Assembly (NCBI RefSeq): GCF_051020955.1
Contig: NW_027476112.1
Location: 620,001 to 684,000 of the forward strand
Source of the DNA: Megalopta genalis
Taxonomy: Eukaryota; Arthropoda; Insecta; Hymenoptera; Halictidae
DNA: 64,000 nucleotides
Reading direction: 5' to 3'
The position numbers and the translations under genes were made by a program. Positions 33,201-44,399 of this stretch are shown here, in pieces. The notes under the pieces were generated by a model that worked only from the letters and a program-made list of their open reading frames with translations, was not told the DNA's origin and made no database searches. Each line of letters starts with the position of its first letter. Within the stretch, counting starts at the first letter, position 1.

Positions 33201-33696
33201 AATACGGATAGGATGATGTGCGATTCAAATTATTTTTAGGTGGATATAGGCTTGCCACCACTGCCCAATAGAAACATGCATTATTGTCGTTACTGTACAC
33301 ATTGAGGACTGCTTTCTTTAATTGCACTGTTCGAGGCACGGATACCTGACAACCTGCTTGTAACGGCTGATACTTGTTGGAATTCACCATCAAATGCAGG
33401 ATCTTCGATAACGCCCATCCACTGTCTCGTCCTTGAAACTCTTCTATCGATGTCAAAAGCGTTGGTACAACATCTTTCGCGTACCAGCGACGTAGATTCG
33501 ATGATTGAAAGAGCGCGACGTTTCGCGTGCTAAAACTTTTCACCGAAACCTCGTCGCGCAGCACAAATTCTGCCTCCAATACTACGTTCACTTTTAACGA
33601 CAAATGAATGTTCAAAAGTTCTGTAATGCGATTCGTAACTATTCGCTTCGCGTGTTGCAAGAAATGACGTGGATCGACATGCTCGACGTTGATCAC
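30222..33696 (-). pseudogene. Protein-primed DNA polymerase B, left arm copy
   Basis: This is the left copy of the gene described at 49825-53305, reversed. The exonuclease motifs (FVIYADLE, NLSGFDAHFF, YLKLDVLLLAD), polymerase motifs (FDVNNLY, LKLMNNAVF, FADTDSL) and the 102-bp intron (32813-32914) are all present. It shares with the other arm a stop at 31486, frameshifts near 31390 and 31130, and a stop at 30861. Differences include a 6-bp deletion near 31756 that removes two residues before YLKLDV. The enzyme would replicate the linear element using a protein primer. Confidence 0.88.
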
Positions 33697-34290
33697 AACG
33701 CCGGTCGATATACGATTCTTAAACGCCGACTAGATGTTCTCCCAACGAAGAGTGCTCTCGCGCCAACGTTTCCATACAAACCGCTACCAACGCGTGATGA
33801 AAACCGATGATCTAACGAGACCTTCAAAGTTTTCATACGACACATGATCGACAGCAAACTCGATTTTACACCTATGGATGCTTCGTTTTTTTTCACAATG
33901 TTCATATATTTCTTACACCATTGTAAACATTCAATACATGATTTCGTCCATTCGCGATACTCGTCCACACATTATGAAAAACAAGTTTTTTCAATTTTGA
34001 TTTCACGTCGTCGGTTAAGTTTCCAGTTCTCACGAACGTAACTACACTATACAACCAACCACGCGGTGCTTTCCCATCTCGATGATATGTAGTATCGCGG
34101 ACGGTGAATCGGTCGCGGGCCATTTCATTATAATTTGGCTAAATTGTTTCGTATAGATGAAACTCACGCGACTCGTCAAATCTTTTCGCATTAGACGTTC
34201 CGTCGCTGTTTTCCACTCGAGCGGAAATTGATCGTTCAGGTATAAATTAATGACGTATCCCCAAGCCAAATTCTGTAATGTAGGAACCAT
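33693..34290 (-). pseudogene. Broken frames between polymerase and first TIR gene, left arm
   Basis: Three overlapping frames (34290-34042, 34123-33902, 33968-33693) together look like one decayed gene that runs into the polymerase start. They match 49231-49828 base for base as far as I compared. Motifs such as LAWGYVINLYLNDQFPLEW look genuine but I do not recognise the family. Confidence 0.45.
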
Positions 34291-34291
34291 C

Positions 34292-35002
34292 TCACGACGT
34301 ATCTTCGTTACTCGATGAAAAATACTTCGATAAGAATTTCACGCGTGAAGCATTGAGTTTCTCGGTCGGTAAATTAATATCCCATTTGATTTTACGAATA
34401 TCCCAATCATCGTCGTCGTACAATGAATATTCCAATCTCCTCTTCACTTTGTTCAATGGAGGGAGGAAATCACCTCTGGTCATACACCGTCCAAATTTTG
34501 ATAATGGTATCAACACTGGTTCGACGCAAACATAATCAGTTTCTTTACGGTATTTAAAAATAATCCTCTTCAACCATATCTTTGAACTACATTGCGTGTT
34601 CAAAGGAACGATTACTTTTAAAACATCAATACTATTGTATATCACGTAATCGAGCAAGTCTCGCGGTTTGAACACGCATGCACCCACGTATGAAAACCTA
34701 GCGTGCGGATATCTCGGACGAAAAACGGAGTACACGTCGCAGAAAATAACATCACAATATCGAATAAAAATCCGTCGAACAATGCTCGAAAAATTATGAA
34801 CACCGTGTTCAAATATCTTAGACGTTGCGAACGATTGCAACGATGGCACGTTCAACGCACCAACTTCCATACCAATTCCCAACTCAGTAGCAAATAAAAT
34901 GTTCGCTAACAAAGGGAAAAAGCAAAAACAGTAAGAGAGAGAGAAAAAATACATCTCTCTTTCTGCCCGCATCATTTGCAAGAGAGAGAACAACCGCTGC
35001 AA
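34292..35002 (-). CDS. Hypothetical Polinton protein next to the terminal repeat, left arm
   Basis: The frame has 236 codons from an ATG in the terminal repeat. A later ATG (MEVGALNVPSL, about 34870) is a more likely start because the first 45 residues come from GAGA-type repeat. The body ends in acidic and lysine-rich residues (YSLYDDDDWDIRKIKW). It is identical to the right-arm copy at 48519-49229 and has no internal stop. No family recognised. Confidence 0.45.
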   Translation of the reverse strand: MQRLFSLLQMMRAEREMYFFSLSYCFCFFPLLANILFATELGIGMEVGALNVPSLQSFATSKIFEHGVHNFSSIVRRIFIRYCDVIFCDVYSVFRPRYPHARFSYVGACVFKPRDLLDYVIYNSIDVLKVIVPLNTQCSSKIWLKRIIFKYRKETDYVCVEPVLIPLSKFGRCMTRGDFLPPLNKVKRRLEYSLYDDDDWDIRKIKWDINLPTEKLNASRVKFLSKYFSSSNEDTS

Positions 35003-35443
35003 TGCATCCCTCTCTCGCTTTTTACAACATTATACCGAGATAAAAAAAACGTTACTTTAATAAATCTCAACGAGATCAAAATCCCCGATATCGCTTCGCA
35101 AGCGCGGGTAAAGCATCCGCGAGTCTCTCCGGATACAAAACCACAAACTTCTATAAAGGCGTCGCGCCTAACGCGCACAAGAAAAATCCTGCATCGTTTT
35201 TGCAAGAGAGAGAACAACCGCTGCATCCCCCCCTCTCTCACGTTCTCTACAGTATTATACCGAGATAAAAAAACATTACTTTAATAAATCTAATAAACGA
35301 GACCAAAATCCCCGATATCGCTTCGCAAGATAAGCAACTTGCGGGTAAAGCATCCGAGAGCCTCTTACGATGACGCTTCCTTCCCTTTACCCCCCCCCCC
35401 CCCCCCGGTTTCAGCCTTCCCCTCGCCGTTGATTGCAGAACGC
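34972..35443. repeat. Inner terminal repeat of the left element, with internal duplication
   Basis: A block of about 226 bp starting GAGAGAGAACAACCGCTGC at 34981 is repeated, shorter and altered, from 35207. Each unit carries GATATCGCTTCGCAAG and GGGTAAAGCATCCG. A C-run (35390-35406) and TTGATTGCAGAA (35430-35440) end it. The same ending occurs, same strand, at 60092-60103 in the outer terminal repeat of the right element, and inverted at 48078-48549. Confidence 0.8.
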
Positions 35444-37545
35444 TACCTATATACCTACTCCGCTACCTCTACCCTTACCTCTACGCTTGAACCTCTACCC
35501 CTTCCTCTACGCATGTACATCTCACTCTACCCCTACGAATGTACCTCTACCTCTACCACCACTTATACCTCTACAACTACGCCTATACGTCTACCTCTAC
35601 CTCCACCTCTACTACTGTACCTCTACCTCTACCTCTACCTCTACGCCTGTACCTCTACCTGTACCACTACGCCTGTGCCTCCATCTCTACCGTTACCTCT
35701 ACCTCTACATCTACCACTTCCTCTACGCCTGTACCTCTACCTCTAACTCTATATCTACGCCTGTACTTCTCCCTCTACCTCTACATCTATTTCTACCTCT
35801 ACCACTACGCCTGTGCCTCTACCTCTACCTCTACCTCTACCTCTACCTCTACCTCTACCTCTACCTCTACGTCTGTACGCAACATCTACCTCTACCACTA
35901 CCTCTACGTCTACACCTGTATCTCCACCTCTACATCTACGTGTGTACCTCTACCTCTACCTCTGCCACTACGTCTGTGCCTCTACCTCTACCTCTACATC
36001 TAGCTATAGGAATACCTGTACCTCTACCTCTACGTCCGTACCACTATCTCTGCCTCTATCTCTACCTCTGCCACTACCTCTACCTCTACCACTACGCCTG
36101 TATCTCATCCTCTACTTACACGTACGTATGTATGTACCGCTACCTCTACCTCTACTCATGTACATCTAACTCGACCCCTACGCATGTACCTCTACCTCTA
36201 TCTCTACGCCTGTACCTCTACCCCTACCTCTACCTCTACCTCTACCTCCTCCTCTACCTCTACATCTTCCTCTACCTCTATCTTTACCCATACGCCTGTA
36301 CATCTACCTCTACCTCTATATCTACGCCTGCACTTCCCCCTCTAGCTCTACCTCTACCTCTACGTCTGTACATATACCTCTACTTCTACACCTGTACCCC
36401 TACCTCTACCTCTACCTCTACCTCTACCTCTACCTCTACCTCTACCTCTACGCCTGTACCTCAACCTCTACCTCTACGTATGTATCACTTCCTCTACCTC
36501 TACGCATGTACCTCTAAGTCTACCCCGACGCATGTACCTTTACCTTAACGCATGTACCTCTACCTCTACCTCTACGTCTACGTCTACCTCTACGCATGTG
36601 CCTCTACCTCTACCTCTACTTCTACTTCTACTTCTACCTCTACCTCTACCTCTATCTCTATCTTTTCGCTTGTATCTCGACCTCTACCACTACACATGTA
36701 CCTCTACTTCTACCTCTACGCATGTACCACTACCAATAAATCGACCGCTAGCCTTGCACTGGTACCTCTACCTCTACATCTACGCCTGTACCTGTACCTC
36801 TACCTCTACATCTACGCCTGTACCTGTACCTCTACCTCTACCCCTACCTCTACCTCTACCCCTACCTCTACCTCTACTACTGTACCTCTACCTCTACTAC
36901 TGTACCTCTACATCTACCTCTACCTCTACCTCCACCTCTACCTCTACCTCCACCTCTACCTCTACTCCAACCTATACGCCTGTACCTCTACCTCTACCTC
37001 AACCTCTACCTCTACGTCTACGCCTGTAGCTCTACCTCTACCTCTACTTCTACGCCGGTACCACTATCTCTAGGCCTATAACTCTACCCCAACTTCTACG
37101 CCTGTACCTCTACATCTACCTCTAGCTCTGGCTCTACCTCTACCCCTACGTGTACCACTAACTCTATCTTTACGTATGTACCTCTACGCCTGTACCCCTA
37201 CTTCGACCTCTACGCCTGTACCTCTACTTCTACCTCTAGAAATGTACCTCTACCTCTACCTCTACCTCTTTCTCTACGGCCGTACCTCTACCCCTACCTC
37301 TACCTCTATCTCTATCTCTACGCCTGTACTTCTCCCTCTGCCTCTACCTCTATCTCTACACCTGTACCCCCACCTCTACCTCTACGCATGTTCCTCTACC
37401 TCTACTTCTACGCATGTACCTCTAACTCTATCTCGACGCATTTACCTCAAAAGCTACCTCTACGCATGTATCTCTACATCTACCGCTACGTATGTACCTC
37501 TATTTCTATCTCTACCTCCGCCTGTTACCTCCCTCCACCTTACCA
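35444..37545 (+). repeat. (TACCTC)n-type satellite, left arm
   Basis: About 2.1 kb of degenerate CTACCT hexamers, with spaced variants such as CTACGCCTGTACC and CTACGCATGTACC every few dozen bases. Long Leu-, Tyr-, Ser/Thr-rich ORFs in all three frames are artefacts of the repeat. It lies directly outside the Polinton terminal repeat and recurs inverted at 45970-48070. Confidence 0.95.
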
Positions 37546-38689
37546 ACCTCCTCCTTTACGTTGTTTCACTTCGTTTCGCATTCATCATTTACGTTGTTTT
37601 ACGTGTTTTACCTTGCTTTACGTTATTTCATCTTGTCTCACGTTGTTGTTTATAACAGTTTTATGTTCTTCTGCGTTGTTATGCTTTGTTTTTTGGTTGT
37701 TTTATATTGTTTTACGTTGCTTTACGTTGCGTCAAGTTGCTTTACTTTGTCACGCATTGTTGGTTTAAATTATTTTACGTTGTTTTACTTTGTTTTTTCG
37801 TTGTTTTACGTTCTTTTACCTTGCTTTTCGTTGTTTTACGTTGTCTCACGTTGTTGTTCGAAACAGTATTACGTTGCTCTACGTTGTTATACATTGTTTT
37901 TACGTTGTTTTATATTGTTTTACATAGCTTTACGTTGTTTTAGGTTGTTTCACTTCGTATCGCATTCATGATTTACGTTTTTTTACTTTGTTTTTACGTT
38001 GTTTTACGTTGTTTAACGTTGACCCGCATTGTTGCTTAAAACAGTATTACGGCGTTTTACGTTGTTATACATTGTTTTTACGTTATTTTATATTGTTTTA
38101 CATTGCTCAACGTTGCGTTACGTTGTTTTACTTTGTTTCGCATTCATTACTTACGTTGTTTTATATTGCTTTACGACGTTTGCCTTGTTTGGCGTTGTTT
38201 TTAAAAGAGCATTACATTGCTTTACGTTGCTATTCATCGCTTTTCAGGTTGTTCTATGCTTTTTTACATTATGTTACGTTGTTTTACATTGTTTTTACGT
38301 TGTTTTACTTTCTTTTACCTTGCTTTACGTTGTTTTACGTTGCCTCACGTTGTTGTTTATCACAGTACTATGTTGATCTGCATTGTTATGCATTGTTTTT
38401 ACGTTGTTTTATATTGTTTTACATTGATTTACGTTGTGTTACCTTGTTTTACTTTGTTTCGCATTGATGATTTACGTTGTTTTACGATGCTTTACGTACT
38501 TTGCATTGTTCCTCGTTGTTGTTTAAAACAGTATTACGCTGTTATACGTTGTTATACATTGTTTTTACGTTGATTGATAATTTTATACATTGATTTACGT
38601 TATGTTACGTTGTTTTTCTTTGAGTCGCATTGATGATTTACGTTATTTTACGTTGATGTACTTTGTTTAACATGGTTTTTTAAAAATAC
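37546..38689 (+). repeat. ACGTTGTTTT satellite, left arm and spacer
   Basis: A degenerate 10-11-bp unit (TTTTACGTTG) repeats for over 1.1 kb. Landmarks such as AACAGTATTACG recur about every 160-180 bp (near 37862, 38041, 38360, 38527), so a higher-order unit exists. ORFs encoding VLRCFTLFYIVLHCF-like strings are artefacts. The palindrome pairing stops at about 38573; the rest belongs to the spacer. Confidence 0.92.
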
Positions 38690-38953
38690 TGTTGCGAATT
38701 ACTGCACTTCTCTTGCGTCGCGGTATTTTGTTTACAATAGAGTACATAAACTATAATACAACTAAATTCGATTATGTTAGAGATCTTTGAATTAGATGGT
38801 GTTGATCGCTCGACGGTCCGATCCCGACTCTTCGATTGTCCGTTGATAACACACCTCCGTGGCAACCCCTCTCTTCTATTTTTCTTTAAGGAGTTGCTCA
38901 CAACAGGGCAGTTTCACATTACAGCGACTTAATTTGGACAAGTCGCCGTAACA
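38690..38953 (-). repeat. 3' LTR of the Gypsy element
   Basis: Begins TGTTGCGAATTACTGC and ends GTCGCCGTAACA as read on the plus strand. It matches 44136-44399 with about seven differences. Next to it, on the element's strand, the purine tract GGCGGGGAGGGCAA (38954-38967) would prime plus-strand DNA. Confidence 0.95.
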
Positions 38954-39672
38954 TTGCCCTCCCCGCCGAATGAGCGGCCGCCCCGGCCGCGGCAAATTTC
39001 ACTTCTGTTGACCAACGACAATCGAACCGTTAATCCTTCCAGCTTCAGTCCTATAACCTCGAACTATCGTTCCATCGGACAACTGACAGGTAACCTCCAC
39101 CGCAAGTACTTCTGTTTGAAAAGTAGGTAAACAAGGAAAGAATGTAATTAGTTACTCAGGTGGCCTTTTCCAGATAGTTTACGTCCTGACATTTGTCCTC
39201 CGTCTCAAGGGAAAACCACTAAAAAACCTTGAGCAGAACGTCAGTACTTCTACGACGCGTACAGCTCTAAACTCTGTCGCTCACCCTTCCTCTTAATTCT
39301 TCGTTTTGAGGCTTGAGCGTTTCTTTCTTGAAGAAGTTTTGAGAACTTCTCACTTGTAGACTTCTCAGGAGTGCCCTGCTCTGATCAGTCACCAAAACTC
39401 TTCCCCGGATGCACCTCCAATCACCACAGGATACTACCTGCAGTAATATGGGATCCGGTGCATCTCTTTTTGTGGACCAGTCAGGAAAGGGTGTACCCTC
39501 TCTAGAGAACACGTCCTCACTCCCCAATGGGAGGACGTAATCTTCCAGAGGATACAACTTCCTTCCCCCATCGAACCGTTTCTTCCACAAATGGAAAGAG
39601 CTCAGCGTGTCAGTACACAGATCACTCCCTCGTCTTCTGCGAAGATACGTCCTCTTCTTGGGTGAGAGACAG
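38954..39672 (-). other. Gypsy 3' internal region
   Basis: This stretch lies between the end of integrase and the 3' LTR. It starts with the polypurine tract. A 107-codon minus-strand ORF (39590-39267) has no recognisable domain; it might be the tail of pol or a small extra gene, but no envelope-like features are seen. Confidence 0.45.
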
Positions 39673-40893
39673 TCAAAGGCTTCTGGGTACAGCGTCGTAG
39701 CGAGCCAAGCGGTTAACGTGTACGACCTTCGGTTTCGACTTCGGAGAACGAGTTACACGATAAATAATGTCGTTCAGACGGTCCTGTACCACATAAGGAC
39801 CTTCCCACGTGGACTGCAACTTGGGACATTTTACTTTTGTCCTTCGTGGTTGGAACAGCCATACTTTCTCGCCTGTAGCAAACGTAATTGAATTAGCGTA
39901 AACATCATACCAAGATTTCATTTTGTCTTCGCTAATTCTCAGTCTCTGGCGAATAAATTCATGAATTTTAGCCAGTCTGATACGCGTTTGCTGAACAAAC
40001 TCGTCCTCCTCATATCTTGAATCAGGCGGGAGTCCTCTCTGAAGATCCATTGGAAGTCGAAGCTCTCTACCAGTGAAAATCATCTATGGAGTGTTCTTCA
40101 TTGTCTCGTGTCTGCTTGAGCGATAAGATAGTAAAAATAACGGTATCCAATCGACCCAATCCCGTTGATGATCCGCTACAAACATTGACATATACTGTAG
40201 CAGAGTCCGAATTAACCTTTCCACGAGCCCATCAGATTGTGGATGCAAAGGAGTAGTGCGAGTCTTCTTAATACCAAGCAGCACCATCAACCGCTTGAAG
40301 ACCGCCGACTCAAAATTTCTCCCCTGATCCGAATGAAGTTCCAACGGTACGCCATGACGACTTACAACTTCTGTAAGAAGGGCCTTCGCAACAGTCGTCG
40401 CGCGCTGGCCCGGCAACGGAACTACCTCCGGCCATTTCGTAAAATAATCCACAACGACCAGCGCATACTTGTTACCAGCCGCAGACTTCGGAAACGGTCC
40501 CACAATGTCGAGCGCTTCCCTTTCAAACGGTGCCCCGACATTATAAATCTTGAGAGGTCCATGTCCCCTCTCCCTCGGACCTTTCCTTGCGACACAAGTA
40601 TTACATCAACGACACCAGTCTTCCACATCCTTGCGATTATCAGGCCAGTAAAATTTTCAACGTACCCTGTCCAGAGTTTTGTTCACTCCGAAATGGCCAC
40701 CTGCCGGTGTATCATGACAATCTGTCATCACCGAGCTTACCATTTCTCTCGGAACCATCAGTAAGCACTTGTTACTTTTTCCATCAAGGGATTCCCACTT
40801 ACGAAACAGTAGATCCTCGTACACTTCCAAGGAATCCCAGTTTGATACGAGATATTTAATTCTCGTATTCCCCTGTCCGAAATCTCCTGCCAA
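39673..40893 (-). pseudogene. Gypsy integrase, broken
   Basis: The zinc-binding domain lies near 40893-40600 (HDTPAGGHFG, with the C-x2-C part after a stop). The catalytic core is at 40503-40084: DYFTKWPEV with the first aspartate, HSDQGRNFES with the second, and VERLIRTL with the glutamate. The C-terminal domain (40083-39673, WEGPYVVQ) follows a TAG at 40084. Frame changes near 40640 and 40500 add to the damage. The enzyme would insert element DNA, here leaving 4-bp duplications. Confidence 0.85.
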
Positions 40894-40971
40894 TCGGGCC
40901 TCCTACCCTCTTTTTTTCTTGACAGGATGAAACCAATTTCTTCATCTTCCTCCTGTTTTCTCCTCCACTCT

Positions 40972-41703
40972 TCAAAAGTCAAATGTTTCGCAGAGTGTCC
41001 GCAGAACTACGTCTCCATTTTCTTCCGTCTTCTCCTCCAGGCGCTTGCATCGCGCACAATCCTGCGATTCGCAAGGCCTGCGTGAAAGGCCGTCCGCATT
41101 CTGATGGAGTCTTCCTTCCCGGTGTTTCACCTCAAAGTCATATCCCTGAATCCGCTCGATCCAACGTGCTACCTGTCCTTCCGGATTCTTAAAAGACAGC
41201 AACCAACGTAAAGCAGCGTGATCGGTCCTCAGAAGGAATCTACACCCATAAAGGTAATGATGAAAATGTTCAATAGATTTCACTATCGCTAACAGTTCCT
41301 TCCGAGTAACGCAATAATTCTTCTCAGCTTTTCCTAGCGTCTTGGAGAAGTAGGCGATTACTCTCTCCCGACCTTGCTGAATTTGAGAAAGAACTGCTGC
41401 AATTGCAAAATTTGTGGCATCCGAGTCCAAAATGAATTCTGTATTAACCGACGGATAAGAAAGAATGGGAGACTCCATCAATTTCCTTTTTAATTCCTCG
41501 AACGAATGTTCCGCTTCTTCCGTCCACACGAAAATTTTCTCGTTCTCGGTCAAACGATGTAAGGGCTTCGCAATATCGGCGAAAATTTTAACAAACTTCC
41601 GATAATAAAGTGCAAAGACCCAGGAAACTTTCCAACTCGGTCTTATTCTTCGGCACCGGCCAATTCTTTCCTGCATCCAATTTTTCAGGATCAGTTTGTA
41701 CAC
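40972..41703 (-). pseudogene. Gypsy RNase H region
   Basis: The frame encodes the RT connection (LYYRKFVKIFADIAKPLH) and RNase H: FILDSDATNFAIAAVLSQ with a catalytic aspartate, YCVTRKELLAIV with the glutamate, FLLRTDHAALRWLL with another aspartate, then NADGLSRRPC. It is offset from the RT frame by a shift near 41600. RNase H would remove the RNA strand after first-strand synthesis. Confidence 0.85.
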
Positions 41704-43057
41704 CCATCTCGGATACTACGTGGCCAAGATATTTCACTTCTTTACAGAAGAAATTACACTTCTTCGGGCTCATCAGCAAGCAAGCTTTCCTTAGGCGAGC
41801 AAGTACCTTCCAGAGTACTTCCTCTTCAAAACTTCTACCGAAAATTATGATGTCGTCGAGGTATACTAAACAAATCTACCAGTTTAACCCTCTTAAGACG
41901 TTGTCCATTAGACGTTCAAAGGTAGCTGGTGCGTTACAAAGACCAAATGGCATGACTTTGAACTGCCATAATCCAGTACCCACACAAAAGGCAGTCTTTT
42001 CCTTATGTACAGGATCCATGGATATCTGCCAATATCCACTTTGTAAGTTGATCGTCGAAAACCAACAGGAGCCATCCAAAGCGTCCAGCGTGTCTTCTAT
42101 TCTTGGAAGGGGGGACGAATCTTTCTTGGTGATATTGTTCAGACGCCTGTAATCCACGCAAAATCTGATGGACCCGTCCTTCTTCTTGAACAATACCACG
42201 GGTGATGACCAGGGGCTTTGAGACTTTTCTATCACTCCTTGATGTTCCATTTTCGACAATAATTCATCTACTTCTGAACGTCGATGAAGAGGTAATCGTC
42301 GGGGTGCCTGTTTTATGGAAAGACTGTCACCTGTATCTATCTTGTGACATACTACGTCACATTTTCCCACCTCTTCGGAATCTTTCGCAAAAACATCTGC
42401 AAATTCCGTCAATAACTCGGCAAAAGTTTTCTTTTGCTCTGCGGACAGGTTTATAGAACATCTCTGATGAAGATCCTGAAGATGATCCGGTACTAATGTA
42501 TTCCTGTTTTTCTCTATCTCCTTCATAGCCGAATCTTCTCCATACTTCAGCAACGGCACTTGCATTCCTTTCAAATGAAGAACCTCGGTTGTAAAATCCA
42601 GTTGACAGGCATGCTTTTTAAGAAATTCGATTCCCAAAATGCATTCTTCCATCATACTGACGAAGAAGAACTTTTCTTCGGTCTCGACTTCTCCAATAGA
42701 AACAGGAAGATGCTTTTTACCAAAAATCGGTAATCTCTGACCAGAGACTGAAAAAATCTTCACTCCTGTCATGCTCGCCGCACTATTCTGTCTTGTAGCA
42801 TAAGTTTCCCGTAGAAGGTTAACCGATGAGCCCGTATCCAAGATGATTTTCCTTTTCTTCGCTCCAACGATGCCTTTGACGAAGAAAATCCAGCGTTGAA
42901 TATGTTCCAAACGCAGCACGACAGGGGGAAAAAAGGAAGATGAAGTCGGACTATCCCCCATTATTCCGACTTCTTGAAGTTTCCCTGCGAAGTCTCCTTC
43001 CTTGTTTTCTTTAAACAATCCCGTTGGAGGTGGCCCTTCTTTCCACAGCTCCAGCAA
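41588..43057 (-). pseudogene. Gypsy protease and reverse transcriptase, one nonsense codon
   Basis: The frame overlaps the end of gag by about 97 bp in another phase, so a programmed frameshift would have made Gag-Pol. The protease active site is ILDTGSSVNLL. The reverse transcriptase shows WSSPVVLFKKKDG, FCVDYRRLNN, FSTINLQSGYWQ, MPFGLCNAPATFERL and, after a TAG at 41876, the catalytic YLDD. The frame stays open after the TAG to 41588 (KKCNFFCKEVKYLGHVVS). The TAG lies just before the active site. Confidence 0.88.
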
Positions 43058-44193
43058 TGCGGAAACTCCCGTTGATGTCCAACCACTCGTTCAGAATGCC
43101 GTTCAGCCGCACGTTCCAGCATTCCCTCGGAAGTAAAGGGACGTTTTAAATTCCGTTCACACGTTTGTGTTTTTTGAGAGCTTAATTTATTGAGAGCTTC
43201 CATCTCTAGAGCTCTGATCACCGTAGCTATGAGAGATGTAAAGCTTTCATATCTTAACATTCTCCTCATCCCTTCATTGGCCAACGCCGTCACAAACTGA
43301 GAGGCGGCCAAACGATCCCGAACATCCATTGGACACTCTGAGAAAGCGTATTGCGCCAGCCTCTCAATCTCCGCGGCCAATGCAGAAATTGACTCCCCTT
43401 GCCGCTGTTTATAATTTTGAAATAGAACGTAATTTAGCTTCGAAAAGTTTTTTCTACCAAACCGAAACTCGATTGCCGAAACTATTTCTTGGAAGTCGAA
43501 ATACTTATCGGCGGGAAGAGAAGTCAGTACTCCTCGAGCCGGACCATCCAACGAAGCAATTAAAGCCGCAGCTTTCTTTGCTTCGTCCCAGCCATTTACA
43601 TTCGCGATCATTTCAAATAGAATTCGGTACTCATCCCATGACGTGGAACCGTCATAACGTATCGGCTTCACGGAGTATCCTAATCCAGATACGAAGCGTG
43701 TAGATTCACGACACGCAGGCAACGATGGCACCGACTGTGAAGCAAATACAGGAACACTCGGAGCAATAGGCACACTCGCGTTATATACACTATTAACATT
43801 ATTTACAACAGTGTCCGCACTATTTACACGCGCCTCCGAGTGTTCCACAGACGAGAATGCCGCAGAATTTAAAACAGAATTTCGCAATGAATCCGATAGC
43901 ACCTGGCATTGGTTCTCGATCCTTGCTATCCTCTCTTCCATGCGAGCCTCTCGTTCGGAAACAGCGGCCTGTTCCCGTTCCTCGCGCTGAAGCCTGTCCG
44001 CTTCCAGTCGCGCCTCGAACTGTCTCTGCTGCACCTGCAGTTGCTCGCATAATTCTTGTCGGAGGTTTGCAAACAGGATCTCCAATGCCGGCGTGACATT
44101 TCCGATCGATTCATCGATCCCGGACGAGCCCCCAATGTTGCGAATTACTGCACTTCTCCCGCGTCGCGGCATTTTATTTACAATAAAGTACAT
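42961..44193 (-). CDS. Gypsy gag
   Basis: The frame has up to 410 codons without a stop. The first ATGs (44193, 44172) lie inside the 5' LTR, so the ORF reads across the LTR end and the primer site. An arginine- and glutamate-rich coiled coil spans about residues 55-95 and the capsid region about 190-330. A single zinc knuckle, CWSCGKKGHLQRDC, sits near the C-terminus. Gag packages the RNA. It appears intact, though pol is not. A later start is possible. Confidence 0.88.
   Translation of the reverse strand: MYFIVNKMPRRGRSAVIRNIGGSSGIDESIGNVTPALEILFANLRQELCEQLQVQQRQFEARLEADRLQREEREQAAVSEREARMEERIARIENQCQVLSDSLRNSVLNSAAFSSVEHSEARVNSADTVVNNVNSVYNASVPIAPSVPVFASQSVPSLPACRESTRFVSGLGYSVKPIRYDGSTSWDEYRILFEMIANVNGWDEAKKAAALIASLDGPARGVLTSLPADKYFDFQEIVSAIEFRFGRKNFSKLNYVLFQNYKQRQGESISALAAEIERLAQYAFSECPMDVRDRLAASQFVTALANEGMRRMLRYESFTSLIATVIRALEMEALNKLSSQKTQTCERNLKRPFTSEGMLERAAERHSERVVGHQREFPHCWSCGKKGHLQRDCLKKTRKETSQGNFKKSE
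44117..44134 (-). promoter_or_regulatory. Primer binding site, tRNA-Pro type
   Basis: On the minus strand the bases read TGGGGGCTCGTCCGGGAT, the 18-base complement of the 3' end of proline tRNA as used by murine leukaemia viruses. It starts one base after the 5' LTR end. It lies within the open gag frame. Confidence 0.9.
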
Positions 44194-44399
44194 AAACTAT
44201 AATACAACTAAATTCGATTATGTTAGAGATCTTTGAATTAGATGGTGTTGATCGCTCGACGGTCCGATCCCGACTCTTCGATTGTCCGTTGATAACACAC
44301 CTCCGTGGCAACCCCTCTCTTCTATTTTTCTTTAAGGAGTTGCTCACAACAGGGCCGTTTCACATTACAGCGACTTGATTTGGACAAGTCGCCGTAACA
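44136..44399 (-). repeat. 5' LTR of the Gypsy element
   Basis: Starts TGTTGCG and ends CCGTAACA on the plus strand; 264 bp, same length as the other LTR. Differences cluster near the inner edge (for example CTCCCGCG here against CTCTTGCG). Confidence 0.95.

Larger units (their letters stand above)
23380..35443. mobile_element. Left Polinton/Maverick (adintovirus-like) element, defective
   Basis: The element is recognised by its gene set: protein-primed DNA polymerase B, packaging ATPase, double-jelly-roll and penton-type capsid genes, adenain-like protease and fibre remnant. The inner terminus is a GAGA-rich repeat region (34972-35443). The outer terminus is reduced: 23444-23514 matches, inverted, 59685-59755 of the right element. 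Integrase and the second fibre gene are missing through a deletion at about 29663. Intact Polintons are about 15-20 kb; this one is about 12 kb. Nearly every gene carries at least one stop or frameshift. Confidence 0.85.
38690..44399 (-). mobile_element. Ty3/Gypsy LTR retrotransposon in the palindrome spacer
   Basis: The 5.7-kb element has two 264-bp LTRs and is flanked by ATAC at 38686-38689 and 44400-44403, a 4-bp target duplication. Transcription runs right to left. Gag, protease, reverse transcriptase, RNase H and integrase occur in standard order. The LTRs differ at about 7 of 264 positions. Pol has stops and frameshifts, so it is not autonomous. Confidence 0.93.

Noticed and set aside
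35339..37655. Long Leu/Tyr/Ser/Thr-rich ORFs, including one of 371 codons
   Set aside because: They are open in all frames because the CTACCT hexamer array lacks stop codons; no motif or codon bias supports a gene.
37492..38573. Cysteine- and phenylalanine-rich hydrophobic ORFs that look like membrane proteins
   Set aside because: They are translations of the ACGTTGTTTT satellite and occur again in its inverted copy and at 60110-61257.
44117..44134. tRNA gene suggested by tRNA-Pro complementarity
   Set aside because: Only 18 bases complementary to a tRNA 3' end, placed exactly at a primer site; no cloverleaf.
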